DNA of 64,000 nucleotides, from contig CAWJPW010000001.1 in the NCBI GenBank assembly GCA_963844845.1, positions 310,001-374,000 on the forward strand. The letters are read 5' to 3'. Below the pieces are notes generated by a model that was given only the letters and a program-made list of their open reading frames with translations, was not told the origin of the DNA and made no database searches. Origin of the DNA: CAWJPW01 sp963844845 (GTDB lineage: Bacteria > Acidobacteriota > Thermoanaerobaculia > Thermoanaerobaculales > Sulfomarinibacteraceae). Shown here one piece after another: positions 19,345 through 28,223 of this stretch. Numbering within the stretch: the stretch's first letter is position 1; each line of letters opens with the position of its first letter. A program made the position numbers and the translations under genes.

Positions 19345-20211
19345 GTGCAAGGCTCGTTTGCCGACGACCCGACCCTCTTCGACCGCGCCATGGACCTGCT
19401 CGATGTCGTCTTTCCCGGCCTCCGCCGCGGCGCCGTCTGTGCCCGCAGCATGGGTGCGCCCTGGCAGTCCGTCTCCACCCCCTTCGTCACCTTCGAGAAC
19501 GGCCGCGTGCTGGCGCACGTCGGCCTCATCGAGCTGCCCCTGGTGGTCCGCGGCCGCACCGAGACCGTCGGCGCCATCCACGGCGTCGCCACTCACCCGG
19601 ACGCCCGCCGGCGCGGGCTCTGTCGCGGCCTGATGGACGAGGTCCTCGGTTACTGCGACGGCCGACTCCCCACCAAGATTCTCACTACCGAGCACCCCGA
19701 GTACTTCACGCCCTTCGGATTCCGCGAGATCCCCGAGCACGTCTTCACTCTGCCCGTCCGGCATTCCTCTGGGCCGGGCCGGCTGCGCGTGCTCGACCCG
19801 GACGACGGCGCCGACGTGGCCCTGCTCCACCGCCTGCTGGAGCGCCGCACGCCGGTCTCTCGGCGACTGGGCGTCGTGCGCGAGCACGGCGTGTTCTGCT
19901 TCAACGAGGGCCGCCGCCCGCTACACTACTCCGCGGACCTCGACGCCATCTTCTGCCTCGAGCAGAGCAACGGCGCGCTGACGCTCTACGATGTGGTGGC
20001 GCGTAAGATCCCGTCTCTCGGGGCGCTGCTCGACGCCGTGCCCGGCGTAGTGAGCTCTCTCACCCTCGCCTTCGCTCCCGACCGGCTCGCTCCCGACGCC
20101 ACCCCGGTGCCCCGGCTATTCGATCACGGCGGCCCTTCGCACCTGATGGTGAGGGGTGCATTCGCCGTGGAGGGCGAGGCCTTCGCGCTGCCGCGGCCGG
20201 CACGGACGTGA
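19345..20211 (+). CDS. GNAT-family acetyltransferase with C-terminal extension
   Basis: 288 residues from GTG 19345, chosen because GGGAGGA lies just upstream; the frame is open from 19270. The N-terminal ~150 residues form a GNAT domain with the acetyl-CoA loop VATHPDARRRGLCRGLMDEVL and the EHPEYFTPFGFRE strand-helix. The remainder is a second domain of uncertain fold, as in Eis-like or two-domain GNAT proteins. No substrate clue comes from neighbours. Confidence 0.82.
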   Translation: MQGSFADDPTLFDRAMDLLDVVFPGLRRGAVCARSMGAPWQSVSTPFVTFENGRVLAHVGLIELPLVVRGRTETVGAIHGVATHPDARRRGLCRGLMDEVLGYCDGRLPTKILTTEHPEYFTPFGFREIPEHVFTLPVRHSSGPGRLRVLDPDDGADVALLHRLLERRTPVSRRLGVVREHGVFCFNEGRRPLHYSADLDAIFCLEQSNGALTLYDVVARKIPSLGALLDAVPGVVSSLTLAFAPDRLAPDATPVPRLFDHGGPSHLMVRGAFAVEGEAFALPRPART

Positions 20212-20514
20212 GGTGGGTCAAGAGTTGAGAGTGAAGAGTAAGGGGTTGGAGCCAAGGGTGAGCGATCCGCCGGAAGTTCTGCGACCTCCACGGCCGGCGG
20301 CACGGCAGCCATCCCCGATGAGAGATAGAGCGAGCTCTCTGTTAGCCGGAGATTGCGGCCGCAATGATGGAGCGGCAGCTGGTCCTTGAGGCCTCCCTCG
20401 TCCTGCGAAGCTCAGGCTCCCCACGCGTCGTCCACCCGACGACGGTGCCGCCGATCACAGCAGCAAGTTCCTTGATCCTCTGGCACCGCGAGCCGACGTC
20501 TCACGCCTGCGCTA

Positions 20515-20675
20515 GGGCCCTGTTTGGGAAGTCCTATGTGCTATTCGCGCAGCCAGCGTGGTTCCTGGCAAGGCGCGACGACGAAGTCGTAGCAACGCTA
20601 CTTCGAGGAGGAGCAACGCCGCCAGGGGCCGCGATGACCAGCGAATAGTCCATTGGGATTTTCCAAACAGGACAC
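20515..20675 (-). repeat. 161-bp MITE, copy 1
   Basis: Reverse-orientation copy of a 161-bp palindromic element also at 24801, 36070 and 60670. Ends are degraded versions of GTGTCCTGTTTGG; the left TA is kept and the right one is now CA. An internal hairpin lies around CGAAGTAGC/GCTAC.ACTTCG. The rest of the 20212-20772 gap holds a short GAGTGAA-type repeat at ~20219-20247 and no convincing gene. Confidence 0.9.
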
Positions 20676-20772
20676 CAGGGCCCGTCCCACGAGGCCACGA
20701 CTGATCGCACGCTCTGTGCCGTCTACTCATCCAAGCCATATGTTGAAGGTAGGAGAAAAACGGAGAGTCATC

Positions 20773-21225
20773 ATGAAAACGCAGCGCACTTCCGGGCACG
20801 GGTGGTTGAGTGTGGTCCTCCTGAGCCTCGCTCTTGGCCTGGTCCTGGGTTGGTTCCTGGTTGTTCTCCTGGGTATCGGCTCAAGCCCGCTGTGCACCCT
20901 CCTTCGTCACGGCGCAAGCACCCGCGTCAAGCTCTTCGCGAACGCACTTGTCGCGTCGGTTACAGCCATGTGTTTGTGGGTGCTGCTCAGGTCCTCGTTC
21001 GAGGATGTCGGCATTCTCAAGAAGCGTGACCGGTGGGTCGATTGGCGCCACTCACCATCCCCCGAGCTACTCGACGGGCCGGCGGTCATGGACGTTCCAC
21101 GCGGTTCCTCGCACACCGGGACCGTCTTGCCGATTCCTGTTTGGCCGTCCCGCATCCCTCTTCGAGCGCAGCACAATCCTGGGGCAAAGACCTACTCAGG
21201 CTTCAACAGGCGTCATCCCAACTGA
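20773..21225 (+). CDS. Hypothetical membrane protein
   Basis: 150 residues from ATG 20773, preceded by GGAGAG; an upstream start in frame (20740) is possible. Two hydrophobic helices are clear: LSVVLLSLALGLVLGWFLVVLLGI and LFANALVASVTAMCLWVLL. The C-terminal ~70 residues are polar with no recognisable motif. I do not recognise the family. Base composition is less GC-rich than in the surrounding genes. Confidence 0.5.
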   Translation: MKTQRTSGHGWLSVVLLSLALGLVLGWFLVVLLGIGSSPLCTLLRHGASTRVKLFANALVASVTAMCLWVLLRSSFEDVGILKKRDRWVDWRHSPSPELLDGPAVMDVPRGSSHTGTVLPIPVWPSRIPLRAQHNPGAKTYSGFNRRHPN

Positions 21226-21332
21226 CCATCAGCCGGAGTGCGTCTTCTCACTCGGACTGCCGCGCCGGCCACTCGTCGCGTCTCCCCGGCGCGCACCACC
21301 GACGCCACCGGGACGAGCCGACCTTCTCCCCG

Positions 21333-21449
21333 CTACTCGACACCGAAGATGTGGGGGCTCTCGATGATCGTCTTCAGGCCGGAGAGAACCGCCGGCCATC
21401 CAAAGCCGATATGGGCGTAGATCACGTAGCTGAAGCTTGCCTTGCTCAT
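21333..21449 (-). CDS. Possible 38-residue small protein
   Basis: ATG 21449 to TAG 21333 encodes MSKASFSYVIYAHIGFGWPA followed by a short amphipathic tail ending HIFGVE. GAGAGG lies just upstream. Its amino-acid composition looks like real protein, unlike the other frames here, so it may be a true small protein or the remnant of a larger membrane protein. No family recognised. Confidence 0.3.
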   Translation of the reverse strand: MSKASFSYVIYAHIGFGWPAVLSGLKTIIESPHIFGVE

Positions 21450-21981
21450 GGGGACTGCCTCTCGTGCACGAAATCGCAGGTCGGCACAATTGACTGTGGA
21501 CGTGCCCACTCAGCGGCGTTGGCGCGAGCGGCCCCCCGCGTCGTTGCTTGCGGAAGCTTCGTGCAGGACACCAGCCTGAGGTACTCTTCACCCGCCGCCG
21601 GGCTTCCACCTCAGGCGGTCGACAAGGGGTGCCCGATGAGCGGGTGCCGATTCAGTCCGTGTCGGGCAGGCGTGCACTCCACAAGGACGGCGGGGCCGCG
21701 TCAATCCGGGACCCGGCCAGATCGCCGGCTCCTCCGTGCGGACACCGGCCCACAGGCCGCACTCGTCGGCTCGCTGCCGGGCGCATTCTGACTGAGCGCG
21801 CCCTGTCCGGCCCCAGGAGTCGACGCGCCGGGCCGCTCCCGCCGCAACCACCCCGCAGGTTCGTCCCACTCTACGATCGGACGAGCCGTTCCGACGGCTC
21901 AAAACCACCCGCCCACGCCGCGGCGCGCGTGCGCTACACTTCTTCGTAAGTCGACGTGAAGACCTACCAAGGAGTTACCAG
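21450..21981. other. Long intergenic stretch without recognised gene
   Basis: No frame in this stretch gives protein-like sequence. A TACACT box lies near 21934, followed by a 40-bp leader with AAGGAG just before the 21982 start, so the promoter of that gene is probably here. Confidence 0.4.
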
Positions 21982-22542
21982 ATGATTTCCTACGTCTTCT
22001 GGCACAGCCCACGGCTCGATGTGTTTCTCGACACCTACGAGCATGCCCACCGGGAGTTCCTCGAGGCGCTCTCCGAGTCGCCGCCGAGGGGTCTGCTGAG
22101 CACCGTGGTCTTCCGAGTTCAACAGGTACCCTGGGTTCACGTCGAAACGCAGGCGTACGAAGACTGGTACCTCCTCGACAGCTCCGCCGCGTTGGACCTC
22201 CTGAACGATGCAGCCTCGAATGGCTCGACGCGGAAGGCTCATGATCGAATCGCCCCCATGTCCGCCTCCGGGACAGCGGGGCTCTATCGCCTCCGCCTGG
22301 GCAGCCCTTCATCGCACACTCCGGCGGTGGCCCACTGGTTCTCGAAGCCACAGGGCATGACGTATCGGGAGCTTTATGCCTCCCTCACCGACCTGTGCAG
22401 CCGCCCCGGCGTCTCCTTGTGGGGCCGCCAAATGGTGCTCGGCCCCGCCCCCGAGTTCTGTCTTCACACCACTACACAGCCCGATGCACCGTTCCCCGGC
22501 TTGACGGTGCCACTGTCACCGTTCTTCAGCGGCTCGTGCTGA
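21982..22542 (+). CDS. Hypothetical protein
   Basis: 186 residues, ATG preceded by AAGGAG. It begins MISYVFWHSPRLDVFLDTYE and contains VHVETQAYEDWYLLDSSAAL, with two similar-sized halves and several aromatic positions. No signal peptide or membrane helix is evident, and I do not recognise the family. The codon pattern and good ribosome-binding site support a real gene. Confidence 0.7.
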   Translation: MISYVFWHSPRLDVFLDTYEHAHREFLEALSESPPRGLLSTVVFRVQQVPWVHVETQAYEDWYLLDSSAALDLLNDAASNGSTRKAHDRIAPMSASGTAGLYRLRLGSPSSHTPAVAHWFSKPQGMTYRELYASLTDLCSRPGVSLWGRQMVLGPAPEFCLHTTTQPDAPFPGLTVPLSPFFSGSC

Positions 22543-22603
22543 TCGTCAACGGCCGCGAAGCTCCAGCACTGAGCACCCGCGCCCCTTGGCGCCGAGGATC
22601 GTG

Positions 22604-23302
22604 ATGCCACGATACCGCTGGCTCGTGTTCGACGCCGACGGAACCCTCTTCGACTACGACCGCGCGGAGCTGAACGCTCTGTCGCGCACGTTCGAGCATT
22701 ACGACGTTTTCCTCGACCCGGCTTCTCATCGCGCCTTCCGCGAGATCAACGCCCGTCTGTGGGGGTGTTTCGAAGAGGGCACCATCTCCTCATCTCGTCT
22801 CCGGGTGAAACGCTTCGAGGATTTGACCCAGGCACTCGGCCTTGCGTTCCCCGCCTCCGAGCTCAGCGCCTCTTACCTTGCGAACCTCGGCTCCGAGCGC
22901 CACCTGATGCCCGAGGCAGAACGGGTCATCAGGGAGCTTTCTCAGGGCCTCCGTCTGGTCCTGGCCACCAACGGTATCGCCGAGGTCCAACGCAGCCGCT
23001 TCTTCGCATCCACGATCGGGGGGTTCTTCACTGCCGTGGTCATCTCCGACGAGATCGGGACAGCAAAGCCGGATCGTGGCTTCTTTTGGGAGGTGTTCCA
23101 TCAGATCGGGAACCCCGACCACGCCGAGGTCCTCATGGTGGGTGACGGCCTGACATCGGACATCGAGGGAGCCGCGGGCTTCGGCATCGACACCTGCTGG
23201 TTCAACCCGTCAGGGCAACCAAACCGGTCCGGGATCGAGCCGACCTACGAGATCAGCGAGCTCGCCGAGGTGCTGCGAATCGTTGGCGACACTCTGATGT
23301 AG
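22604..23302 (+). CDS. HAD-superfamily hydrolase, YjjG-type nucleotidase
   Basis: 232 residues, start taken at ATG 22604. All four HAD motifs are present: DADGTLFDYD (catalytic Asp pair), LVLATNG, the Lys of GTAKPDRGFF, and MVGDGLTSDIEGA. The DADGTLFDYDxAE opening and the length match YjjG/YfnB pyrimidine-nucleotide 5'-nucleotidases, which remove non-canonical nucleoside monophosphates. Exact substrate is inferred from family only. Confidence 0.9.
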   Translation: MPRYRWLVFDADGTLFDYDRAELNALSRTFEHYDVFLDPASHRAFREINARLWGCFEEGTISSSRLRVKRFEDLTQALGLAFPASELSASYLANLGSERHLMPEAERVIRELSQGLRLVLATNGIAEVQRSRFFASTIGGFFTAVVISDEIGTAKPDRGFFWEVFHQIGNPDHAEVLMVGDGLTSDIEGAAGFGIDTCWFNPSGQPNRSGIEPTYEISELAEVLRIVGDTLM

Positions 23303-23633
23303 GCCACGCGCCCCCGGCTGTCGGCGTCGGTCCCCCTCGCGCCTTGCCACCGCGGCGGCTCCGCCGGCCGCTCGGCTCCATCTGAGGACGCTCTGTCTCC
23401 GTACGATGCCGCCATCGCCTGGGGAGGCGGAAGGGGCCCGTGCCTCGTGCACCGCGACGCCTCGGGATCGGACCCACCGCCGGCCTCGAAGGGTCCTCTT
23501 CCGCGCTGCTGGTCGTACACGTCGGGGCAGGCGTATCGTGGTCCGTGACGCTGGGTCGCTCTCCAGGCCGATCTGCCGTCAAGACCGGGTCGCGGGCCAC
23601 GTCGAAGCAGCCACGACAGGATGAAAGGGAGCC
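23303..23633. other. Intergenic region, nothing recognised
   Basis: About 330 bp without a protein-like frame. TATCGT near 23536 is a weak promoter candidate for the downstream lipoprotein gene. No repeat or RNA recognised. Confidence 0.3.
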
Positions 23634-24146
23634 ATGTCAGGCCGCACGTTCTTCTCGATGACCCTGCTGATCATCTTCGCGCTGGCATGCAACAGGGTTG
23701 CGATCGTGGAAGCGCCCCGCGGCCCCCAGCCGAGCGCCCTGCCACCGCCTTTCCACACGTCATGGAGGGCCTACGATGTCGAGACCTCGGAATCGGAAGA
23801 GTATGGAACCCGACTCGAGTACTCGACGAAGCGCATCCCGGATGAGCTGGTCCAGGATCTCGTGGCGCGGGCACCCGAGGACTGGACACGGGTGGACGAC
23901 CCCGGGCTTTTGACCTGGCGAACGGGGCTCAACCTCGTACGAGGCAGGCCCCGGATTCAGTCCATGCTCAGCGCCGCATTCCGCCACCGTGACGGCCGGT
24001 TCTTCGTACTCTCGCTCAGCCGTGACGTGGGCTCTGCGCAGGACCGACCAACAGAGATCCGGGTGACGATGGTCGGGTACTCCGCAACCGCGGCCTCCAG
24101 GGCGCTCTCGGAGGCCTCCGAGGCAACGTCGCGGGAGGACCGGTGA
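23634..24146 (+). CDS. Hypothetical lipoprotein
   Basis: 170 residues; AAAGGGAG precedes the ATG. The N-terminus MSGRTFFSMTLLIIFALAC is a lipoprotein signal with a lipobox ending at Cys19. The mature part is soluble and beta-rich (FFVLSLSRDVGS, EIRVTMVGYSA) with no recognised motif. It is probably anchored to a membrane; no function assigned. Confidence 0.72.
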   Translation: MSGRTFFSMTLLIIFALACNRVAIVEAPRGPQPSALPPPFHTSWRAYDVETSESEEYGTRLEYSTKRIPDELVQDLVARAPEDWTRVDDPGLLTWRTGLNLVRGRPRIQSMLSAAFRHRDGRFFVLSLSRDVGSAQDRPTEIRVTMVGYSATAASRALSEASEATSREDR

Positions 24147-24234
24147 CCGGCCAGGGCACCCGCGTCCTCGCGTTCTTTCATCGCCGGGGGTGCTGCACCG
24201 GCCGCCGACGCTCGGCTCGGGCAAGGGAAGCGCA

Positions 24235-24801
24235 ATGATCCGACCGATCCTACTGGCCGTCGCCGCGCTCTTTCCAATCTCGGAGATCATCCTCTCGTTC
24301 GTGAAGCGATCACACAGCCGCTCGGCGCAGTGCGAGGATCGCGGCTCGCTGCGCCTCATGTGGCTCAGCATCGTGTTCGGGGTTGCCCTCGCAGTCGGCG
24401 CCCAGTGGGTGCCGTCGACCCACCTCCCGGTATCGGCGTCGATCCTGCGGCCCGTGTCTCTCGCCCTGCTGCTCGGCGGTCTCACCGTGCGCTGGATCGC
24501 AATCCTCACGCTGGGAAGGCTCTTCACGGTGGACGTGGCAGTCCACACGGACCATGAAGTGGTCCAGCGAGGGCTCTATCGGCACATGCGCCACCCCTCG
24601 TACACCGGCCTCCTCATCGCCTTCCTCGGGCTCGGGCTGCTCTTCGCCGACTGGCTGAGCATCATCGGGCTCTTGGTGCCCATCACGCTCGGGGTCCTCA
24701 ATCGTGTGGTGAAAGAGGAGGAGACGCTGGTCGCCTCGCTCGGTCCTGCATACGCGTCGTACTGCGCGCGCACGAAACGCTTCATTCCCGGCGTCGTCTA
24801 G
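24235..24801 (+). CDS. Isoprenylcysteine carboxyl methyltransferase-like membrane protein
   Basis: 188 residues from ATG 24235. It has four to five transmembrane helices and the ICMT/PEMT signature YRHMRHPSYTGLLI plus RVVKEEETL near the C-terminus, which bind S-adenosylmethionine. Bacterial members methylate unknown lipid or small-molecule acceptors. The stop codon TAG at 24799-24801 is formed by the TA target plus the first base of MITE copy 2, so the original C-terminus may have been changed by the insertion. Confidence 0.85.
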   Translation: MIRPILLAVAALFPISEIILSFVKRSHSRSAQCEDRGSLRLMWLSIVFGVALAVGAQWVPSTHLPVSASILRPVSLALLLGGLTVRWIAILTLGRLFTVDVAVHTDHEVVQRGLYRHMRHPSYTGLLIAFLGLGLLFADWLSIIGLLVPITLGVLNRVVKEEETLVASLGPAYASYCARTKRFIPGVV

Positions 24802-24961
24802 TTTCCTGTTTGGAAAATCCCAATGGACTCTTCGCATGTCTCTGCGGCCCCTGGCTGAGTTGCTCCTCCTCGAAGTAGCGTTGCTACGACTTCGTCGTCG
24901 CGCCTTGCCAGGAACCACGCTGGCTGCGCGAATAGCACCTAGAACTTCCCTAACAGGCCAC
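24801..24961 (+). repeat. 161-bp MITE, copy 2
   Basis: Forward copy, flanked by TA on both sides (24799-24800 and 24962-24963). Ends GTTTCCTGTTTGG and CTAACAGGCCAC are slightly decayed. Together with inverted copy 1 it brackets a 4.1-kb segment of hypothetical genes. The rest of the gap to 25121 contains nothing recognised. Confidence 0.92.
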
Positions 24962-25121
24962 TAGCGGCCGGCGGCGCGTCCGGCGAGATCCGGCGCATGG
25001 ACCTCTCGAGCCTCTGGCCGGCCCCCTTGCGCGCACTCCGCGTCGGTCCCATGTGGCGCGGCCGCCGAGCCCGTCAATCCCGCCCGGCACCGCTGCGTAA
25101 CACGGTGCGGGGGACGTCGCG

Positions 25122-25421
25122 ATGAATCCGGTCTTTCTCACTCTTGACGAAGTGGTGATCACCCTGGTGCTCGTCCTCGTAGTCCTGGTCGGCCTTCGAC
25201 AGGTTGCCCGGTGGCGTCGCGGAGCCAAGGCCTTCACCCTTGCGCTGGCGGCCTCCGGGGTGTTCGCCTTCGTCGTCCACCTCTCGTTCATCGCGGCGGA
25301 AAACCCCGAGTTCAGGACGCCAGTCTCCCTCGTCGTCCTCGCAGGGGCCTTCGTCACATCGGTCGCGCAGCCCGTCGTGGTCGTGCGCTGCCCGAGCCCG
25401 CGGCGGGCGACGCCCCACTGA
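25122..25421 (+). CDS. Hypothetical membrane protein
   Basis: 99 residues; GGGGGAC lies upstream of ATG 25122. Three hydrophobic stretches (IITLVLVLVVLVGL-like, LALAASGVFAFVVHLSFI, LVVLAGAFVTSVAQPVVVV) suggest a small three-helix inner-membrane protein. No family recognised. Confidence 0.55.
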   Translation: MNPVFLTLDEVVITLVLVLVVLVGLRQVARWRRGAKAFTLALAASGVFAFVVHLSFIAAENPEFRTPVSLVVLAGAFVTSVAQPVVVVRCPSPRRATPH

Positions 25422-25610
25422 CGCCTCTCGCGAGGACGGTTGGCGCACACTCCTTCGTTCCAGCGTACCCGCACGACGGGACGGTGAGATTCAGCAGGGG
25501 ATCGATCATGACGATCTGATCATGCCGGTGGTGCTCCCATCTGCGCTGCGGCGCACGGGCTTCGCGGTCCGGGCGCGCCCACCGTGGTACGGTTGCCTGA
25601 TCGAGGAGCC

Positions 25611-26027
25611 TTGATCACCGCGATTGCACGCCGACGCCTCGAGACACCTGCCGTTCTCGGGTGCGCCTGCCTGGTCCTCGCGCTCCTGCCGAGCGGGTGC
25701 GGCTCCAGGCACGCCCAGCGCTCGATGCTGGTGACTGTCACGGCTTACAACTCGGTCACCTCACAGACCGACTCACAGCCGTCGATCGGGGCATGGGGGG
25801 ACCGCCTCAAACCCGGCATGAGGGTCGTCGCAGTCTCTCCTGACCTGCTCGACGAAGGTCTGACTCGGAGGACCGAGCTGAGCATCGATGGGCTCGAGGG
25901 AAGGTACGTCGTGCTGGATCGCACGCACCAGCGCTTCCGCCGGCGTGTCGACGTCTACATGGGGGTGGACGTCGAGGCTGCACGCCAGTTCGGCGTCAAG
26001 CAGCTGCGTATCCACTGGGAGGAGTGA
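25611..26027 (+). CDS. 3D-domain lipoprotein
   Basis: About 138 residues. I use the TTG at 25611 because TACGGT at 25588 could be its -10 box; the start is uncertain. A lipobox LLPSGC is followed by a 3D (double-psi barrel) domain: VTVTAYNS, IGAWGDRLKPGMRVVAVSPDLL, VVLDRTH and RRVDVYMG, with the aspartates typical of this fold in MltA and YocH-like wall enzymes. It probably acts on or binds peptidoglycan in the periplasm, though activity is inferred. Confidence 0.75.
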   Translation: MITAIARRRLETPAVLGCACLVLALLPSGCGSRHAQRSMLVTVTAYNSVTSQTDSQPSIGAWGDRLKPGMRVVAVSPDLLDEGLTRRTELSIDGLEGRYVVLDRTHQRFRRRVDVYMGVDVEAARQFGVKQLRIHWEE

Positions 26028-26136
26028 GTGGCGGCGGCCATACCCGGCGACCGACCGGGCTCCGCCGGCCCCAACCGAGCCGGCGCAGGTGCCGGCGCCC
26101 GAACCGCTATGCTGGGTGACGATCGAGGAGGCGATC

Positions 26137-26460
26137 ATGAGCGAAGGATCCGCGCTGACGCCGCGTGGCGTTCGGATCACGATGGCCGTCGTCGGCCCGC
26201 TCGGCATGATCTCGTTCTGCTGCGCGGTGATGTACCACGCCGCGCTGCTCGACATCTGGCACTTGAGCGGCAGCCCCGACTTCTCAAACGGCGGGGGCGT
26301 CGCCGCCGTCGAGTGGCGGGGGCTCGCCATGCTCGTCTGGCCGATGCTCCTCTTCCACCTGGCATTCCTCGGGGTCGGCAGCCGATTGGTGCTGGTTGTA
26401 CGTCGGACGATGGGCGCCAGCCTCCACCCAGCCACCAGCCCTCCCCCTGTCCAAAGCTGA
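26137..26460 (+). CDS. Hypothetical membrane protein
   Basis: 107 residues from ATG 26137, with GAGGAGG upstream and a TATGCT box at about 26108. Two transmembrane helices: ITMAVVGPLGMISFCCAVMY and LAMLVWPMLLFHLAFLGVG. No recognised family. It lies 13 bp before another small membrane protein and the two probably form one transcript. Confidence 0.65.
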   Translation: MSEGSALTPRGVRITMAVVGPLGMISFCCAVMYHAALLDIWHLSGSPDFSNGGGVAAVEWRGLAMLVWPMLLFHLAFLGVGSRLVLVVRRTMGASLHPATSPPPVQS

Positions 26461-26473
26461 CCCGGAGGTTCCA

Positions 26474-26770
26474 ATGGCGCCGTCTTTCCTCGACAACCCA
26501 ATCCTCCTCCTGCTCGCCGCCCTCGTCGTGCCCTTCGTCGCCATCGCGCTCGCCCTGCTCTTCGCCAAGGGCCTCGGCTGGGTCGCCGACGACCGGCGCC
26601 GGGGCGCCCTCGTCGTGATGATGCTCGCCGCCTGCTACCTGGGCCTCGCGCTGGCAGCCCTGACCACCTCGACAACGCCGCGGGCGGCCGTCATCTATGC
26701 GATCCTGGGAGTACTCTGGGCCGGGCTCGCCTGGTACAACCGGCTGGGCCCGGGCTCGGGAAACCGCTAG
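26474..26770 (+). CDS. Hypothetical membrane protein
   Basis: 98 residues, CGGAGG before ATG 26474. Three transmembrane helices (ILLLLAALVVPFVAIALALLF, VVMMLAACYLGLALAAL, AVIYAILGVLWAGLAWY). Family not recognised. Confidence 0.65.
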   Translation: MAPSFLDNPILLLLAALVVPFVAIALALLFAKGLGWVADDRRRGALVVMMLAACYLGLALAALTTSTTPRAAVIYAILGVLWAGLAWYNRLGPGSGNR

Positions 26771-26880
26771 CCCCTGGCGTCGAGCGGGCCGCGCCGGCAC
26801 AGGGGTGAGAGGGCGCTGCCAAAGGGCCTTGTGCCCCGGTCTACACTGGATCACGAGGCGAGACCCACCCGGAGGAGCCC

Positions 26881-27294
26881 ATGAGAACGACGACCCACCC
26901 GCCAATGGTTCGCCAGGACCACGAGCTTCCCCGCGCACTCACCAGTTGGGGTTGGCGCTTCCACCACCTGGGCATCCCCACCGAGACCCCCCGTCCAGGC
27001 GAGGTGTACCTCGAGGCCTTCGGGATGTACGTCGCCGGCTTCGGCACGAGCCCCTACGGTGTCGAGTGGATGCGCTTCGAGCCGGGGAGCCCGGTCCCAG
27101 AGCTGATTCGGACCGTGCCCCACCTGGCGTTCGTGGTGGACGATCTCGATGTGGCTCTCGAGGGCAAGGAGCTGCTGACGCCGCCGAACACCCCCTCGCC
27201 CGGGCTCCGCGTGGCGATGATCGTGCACGACGGCGCACCTGTGGAGATCATGGAGTTCGACCTGGAGGCTGATGATGGCCCTCTCGGCGCTTGA
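26881..27294 (+). CDS. VOC/glyoxalase-fold protein
   Basis: 137 residues; GGAGGAG before ATG and a TACACT box at about 26842. The vicinal oxygen chelate pattern is visible: FHHLGIPTETP near residue 27, PHLAFVVDDLDVALEG, and the terminal Glu in VEIMEF. These are the His/His/Glu metal positions of glyoxalase-like enzymes. The substrate is unknown. It overlaps the next gene by about 20 bp. Confidence 0.78.
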   Translation: MRTTTHPPMVRQDHELPRALTSWGWRFHHLGIPTETPRPGEVYLEAFGMYVAGFGTSPYGVEWMRFEPGSPVPELIRTVPHLAFVVDDLDVALEGKELLTPPNTPSPGLRVAMIVHDGAPVEIMEFDLEADDGPLGA

Positions 27295-27694
27295 CGACCT
27301 CTCCATCCAGCCCACCGACGACCAGGTCGCGGAGGTCCTCGGCGAAGCCGCCGAGGTCTGGTCCTCGCTACGGGAGTGGCTCGACCGGGACGGCGGCATC
27401 GACGGGTGGCAGTGGGGCTCGTCGGGAAAGAAGTACGGCTGGGGGCTGCGCGCGAAGCGCGGCTCACGGACCATCGCGTACCTGATTCCGCAGCGCGATT
27501 CGTTCCTGGTGGGCCTGGTCCTCGGCGACCGGGCCATGACGGCGGCACGCGCGTCCCGGTTGTCGGCACCGGTAGAGCAGGTGATCACCAGCGCCCGGCG
27601 ATATGGCGAGGGAACGGGGTTCAGGCTCCCGGTGGCCGAGGCGGCGGACCTCGACGACATCGAGGCCCTGGTGCGGATCAAGCTCGAGCACTGA
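27275..27694 (+). CDS. DUF3788 family protein
   Basis: 139 residues. ATGATG at 27272 offers two starts; the second is better spaced from GGAGG. The sequence WQWGSSGKKYGWGLRAKRGSRTIAYLIPQ and FLVGLVLGDRAMTAARAS fits DUF3788, a small alpha/beta family of unknown function. It is soluble and overlaps the VOC gene, suggesting translational coupling. Confidence 0.8.
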   Translation: MALSALDDLSIQPTDDQVAEVLGEAAEVWSSLREWLDRDGGIDGWQWGSSGKKYGWGLRAKRGSRTIAYLIPQRDSFLVGLVLGDRAMTAARASRLSAPVEQVITSARRYGEGTGFRLPVAEAADLDDIEALVRIKLEH

Positions 27695-27813
27695 GCAGAC
27701 CCGGCCGGCCGAACCCGCACGCGCGCCGCAACCCGGGGACTCGCCTTTGCCCATGCTCCCGGCTGGGCTATGGTGATCAGGACACCCTGAGCACGGTCTT
27801 GGAGGTTCGGCAG

Positions 27814-28179
27814 ATGCAGCCCCGCGAGGTGATCCAGCACTGGGTGGAGGCGTTCAACCGGGCGGACGCGGAGGGCCTCGCCGCGCTGTACGCCGAGGAC
27901 GCGGTCAACCACCAAGTGCCCGAAAGTCCCGTGGAGGGCCGGGAAGCCATCTGCGCCATGTTCGCCGGCGAGTTCCGCCGCGCCGAGATGGTCTGCCTGG
28001 TGGAGCACCTGTTTCAGGACGGCGACTGGGCGATCCTCGAGTGGCGGGACCCGATCGGCCTGCGAGGCTGCGGTTTCTTCCTCGTCAGGGAAGGCCTGAT
28101 CCGCTTCCAGCGCGGGTACTGGGACAAGCTCTCGTTCCTCCGTCAGCACGGCCTGCCCGTACCGCCGGAGGGCGGGTAG
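27814..28179 (+). CDS. SnoaL/NTF2-like protein
   Basis: 121 residues; ATG 27814 follows GGAGG at eight bases, and TATGGT at about 27769 is a -10 candidate. The motif WVEAFNRADAEGLAALYAEDA, then HLFQDGDWAILEWRD, is the NTF2/SnoaL cone fold used by polyketide cyclases and many small-molecule-binding proteins. Specific role unknown. Confidence 0.85.
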   Translation: MQPREVIQHWVEAFNRADAEGLAALYAEDAVNHQVPESPVEGREAICAMFAGEFRRAEMVCLVEHLFQDGDWAILEWRDPIGLRGCGFFLVREGLIRFQRGYWDKLSFLRQHGLPVPPEGG

Positions 28180-28223
28180 GAGGCGCGCCGGAGGGCCTCC
28201 TCGAGCCGGAAGGAGCGCATCCC

